Source: Amycolatopsis lexingtonensis (lineage in GTDB: Bacteria; Actinomycetota; Actinomycetes; Mycobacteriales; Pseudonocardiaceae). Taken from it: 64,000 bases of DNA. Of the stretch, positions 63,922 through 64,000 are shown piece by piece. The DNA lies in assembly GCF_014873755.1 (NCBI RefSeq), contig NZ_JADBEG010000001.1:7228501-7292500 (forward strand). The letters run 5' to 3'. The translations under genes and the position numbers were made by a program. Within the stretch, counting starts at the first letter, position 1. Each line of letters begins with the position of its first letter. Under the pieces are notes generated by a model that searched no databases, was not told the DNA's origin, and saw only the letters and a program-made list of their open reading frames with translations.

Positions 63922-64000
63922 CAGGCCTCCCCGATCTTCGAAAGCAGGTCGCCGTAGTCCTTGACCTGGTTCTTCGGCACCTGCTGGGTCAGCACCGAGG
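63921..64000 (-). CDS. C-terminal end of an unidentified gene (runs off the window)
   Basis: Only the last ~26 codons are visible, ending SVLTQQVPKNQ then VKDYGDLLSKIGEA and TGA at 63923-63921. The TGATG junction couples it to the 51-residue membrane protein. Too little is present for identification. Confidence 0.65.
   Translation of the reverse strand, partial: SVLTQQVPKNQVKDYGDLLSKIGEA

Overview
The window looks like a piece of the chromosome core of a very GC-rich actinobacterium, most likely a Pseudonocardiaceae member of the Amycolatopsis type. This is inferred from codon use, from the conserved run fhaA-fhaB-pstP-rodA-pbpA-pknA-pknB, from GTG starts and ATGA/GTGA overlaps throughout, and from lineage-typical families (SCO5389, DUF6474, TM0106 nuclease, CU044_5270). 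That kinase/cell-wall run normally lies not far from oriC in actinobacteria. No phage, plasmid backbone, insertion sequence, CRISPR array or rRNA operon is visible. One tRNA gene (Leu, anticodon CAG) is present.

Layout. 1-5.4 kb: end of a RecB-like nuclease gene, a DUF6474 gene, and a four-gene osmoprotectant ABC importer (minus strand). 5.7-8.6 kb: membrane protein plus YcnI-CopC-CopD copper genes. 8.8-12.2 kb: phosphotransferase and XRE-TPR regulator, facing two small lineage-specific genes. 12.7-16.0 kb: MFS transporter and GH1 beta-glucosidase divergent from a TetR regulator, then a gene-poor stretch with DnaA boxes and palindromes. 16.6-21.4 kb: PLP aldolase-like enzyme, sugar-lactone oxidase, PRPP synthetase-like gene, NAD(P)-binding protein, unknown. 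21.9-25.1 kb: two tandem CoA-lyases and an ECF sigma factor with its membrane partner. 25.2-34.3 kb: an eight-gene operon (peptide-type ABC importer, aldehyde dehydrogenase, SDR, amidase) divergent from a GntR/FadR regulator. 34.3-41.0 kb: patatin, class F sortase with a secreted partner, PLP sulfur-amino-acid enzyme, and a large secreted penicillin-acylase-like hydrolase. 41.2-44.0 kb: FKBP isomerase, two tandem trypsin-like proteases and a HigBA-type toxin-antitoxin module. 44.2-53.8 kb: tRNA-Leu and the fhaA-to-pknB envelope/phospho-signalling operon. 53.9-56.7 kb: EACC1-like protein, small ABC exporter, trpG/pabA, small secreted protein. 56.9-64 kb: ferredoxin-NADP reductase behind an iron box, NarL-type two-component system, a second ABC exporter, SCO5389, a flavin oxidoreductase and an unfinished operon.

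How they work together. The 44-54 kb block couples Ser/Thr phosphorylation (PknA, PknB, PstP) and phosphothreonine readers (FhaA, FhaB) to septal/elongation peptidoglycan synthesis (RodA, PBPA). The 25-34 kb operon reads as one catabolic unit: uptake of a peptide-like or amide compound, hydrolysis by the amidase and oxidation of a released alcohol/aldehyde, controlled by the divergent FadR-family protein through a perfect palindrome in the promoter gap.

The strongest unusual signal is a 719-bp toxin-antitoxin cassette bounded by exact 21-bp direct repeats. The repeat is the 3' end of the trypsin gene, so the cassette looks inserted at the stop codon without breaking the gene. Other notable signals are three perfect DnaA boxes in 43 bp between unrelated genes, two families of short intergenic palindromes, an iron box at the fprA-like gene, and a sortase/secreted-protein pair with an unconventional C-terminal tail.
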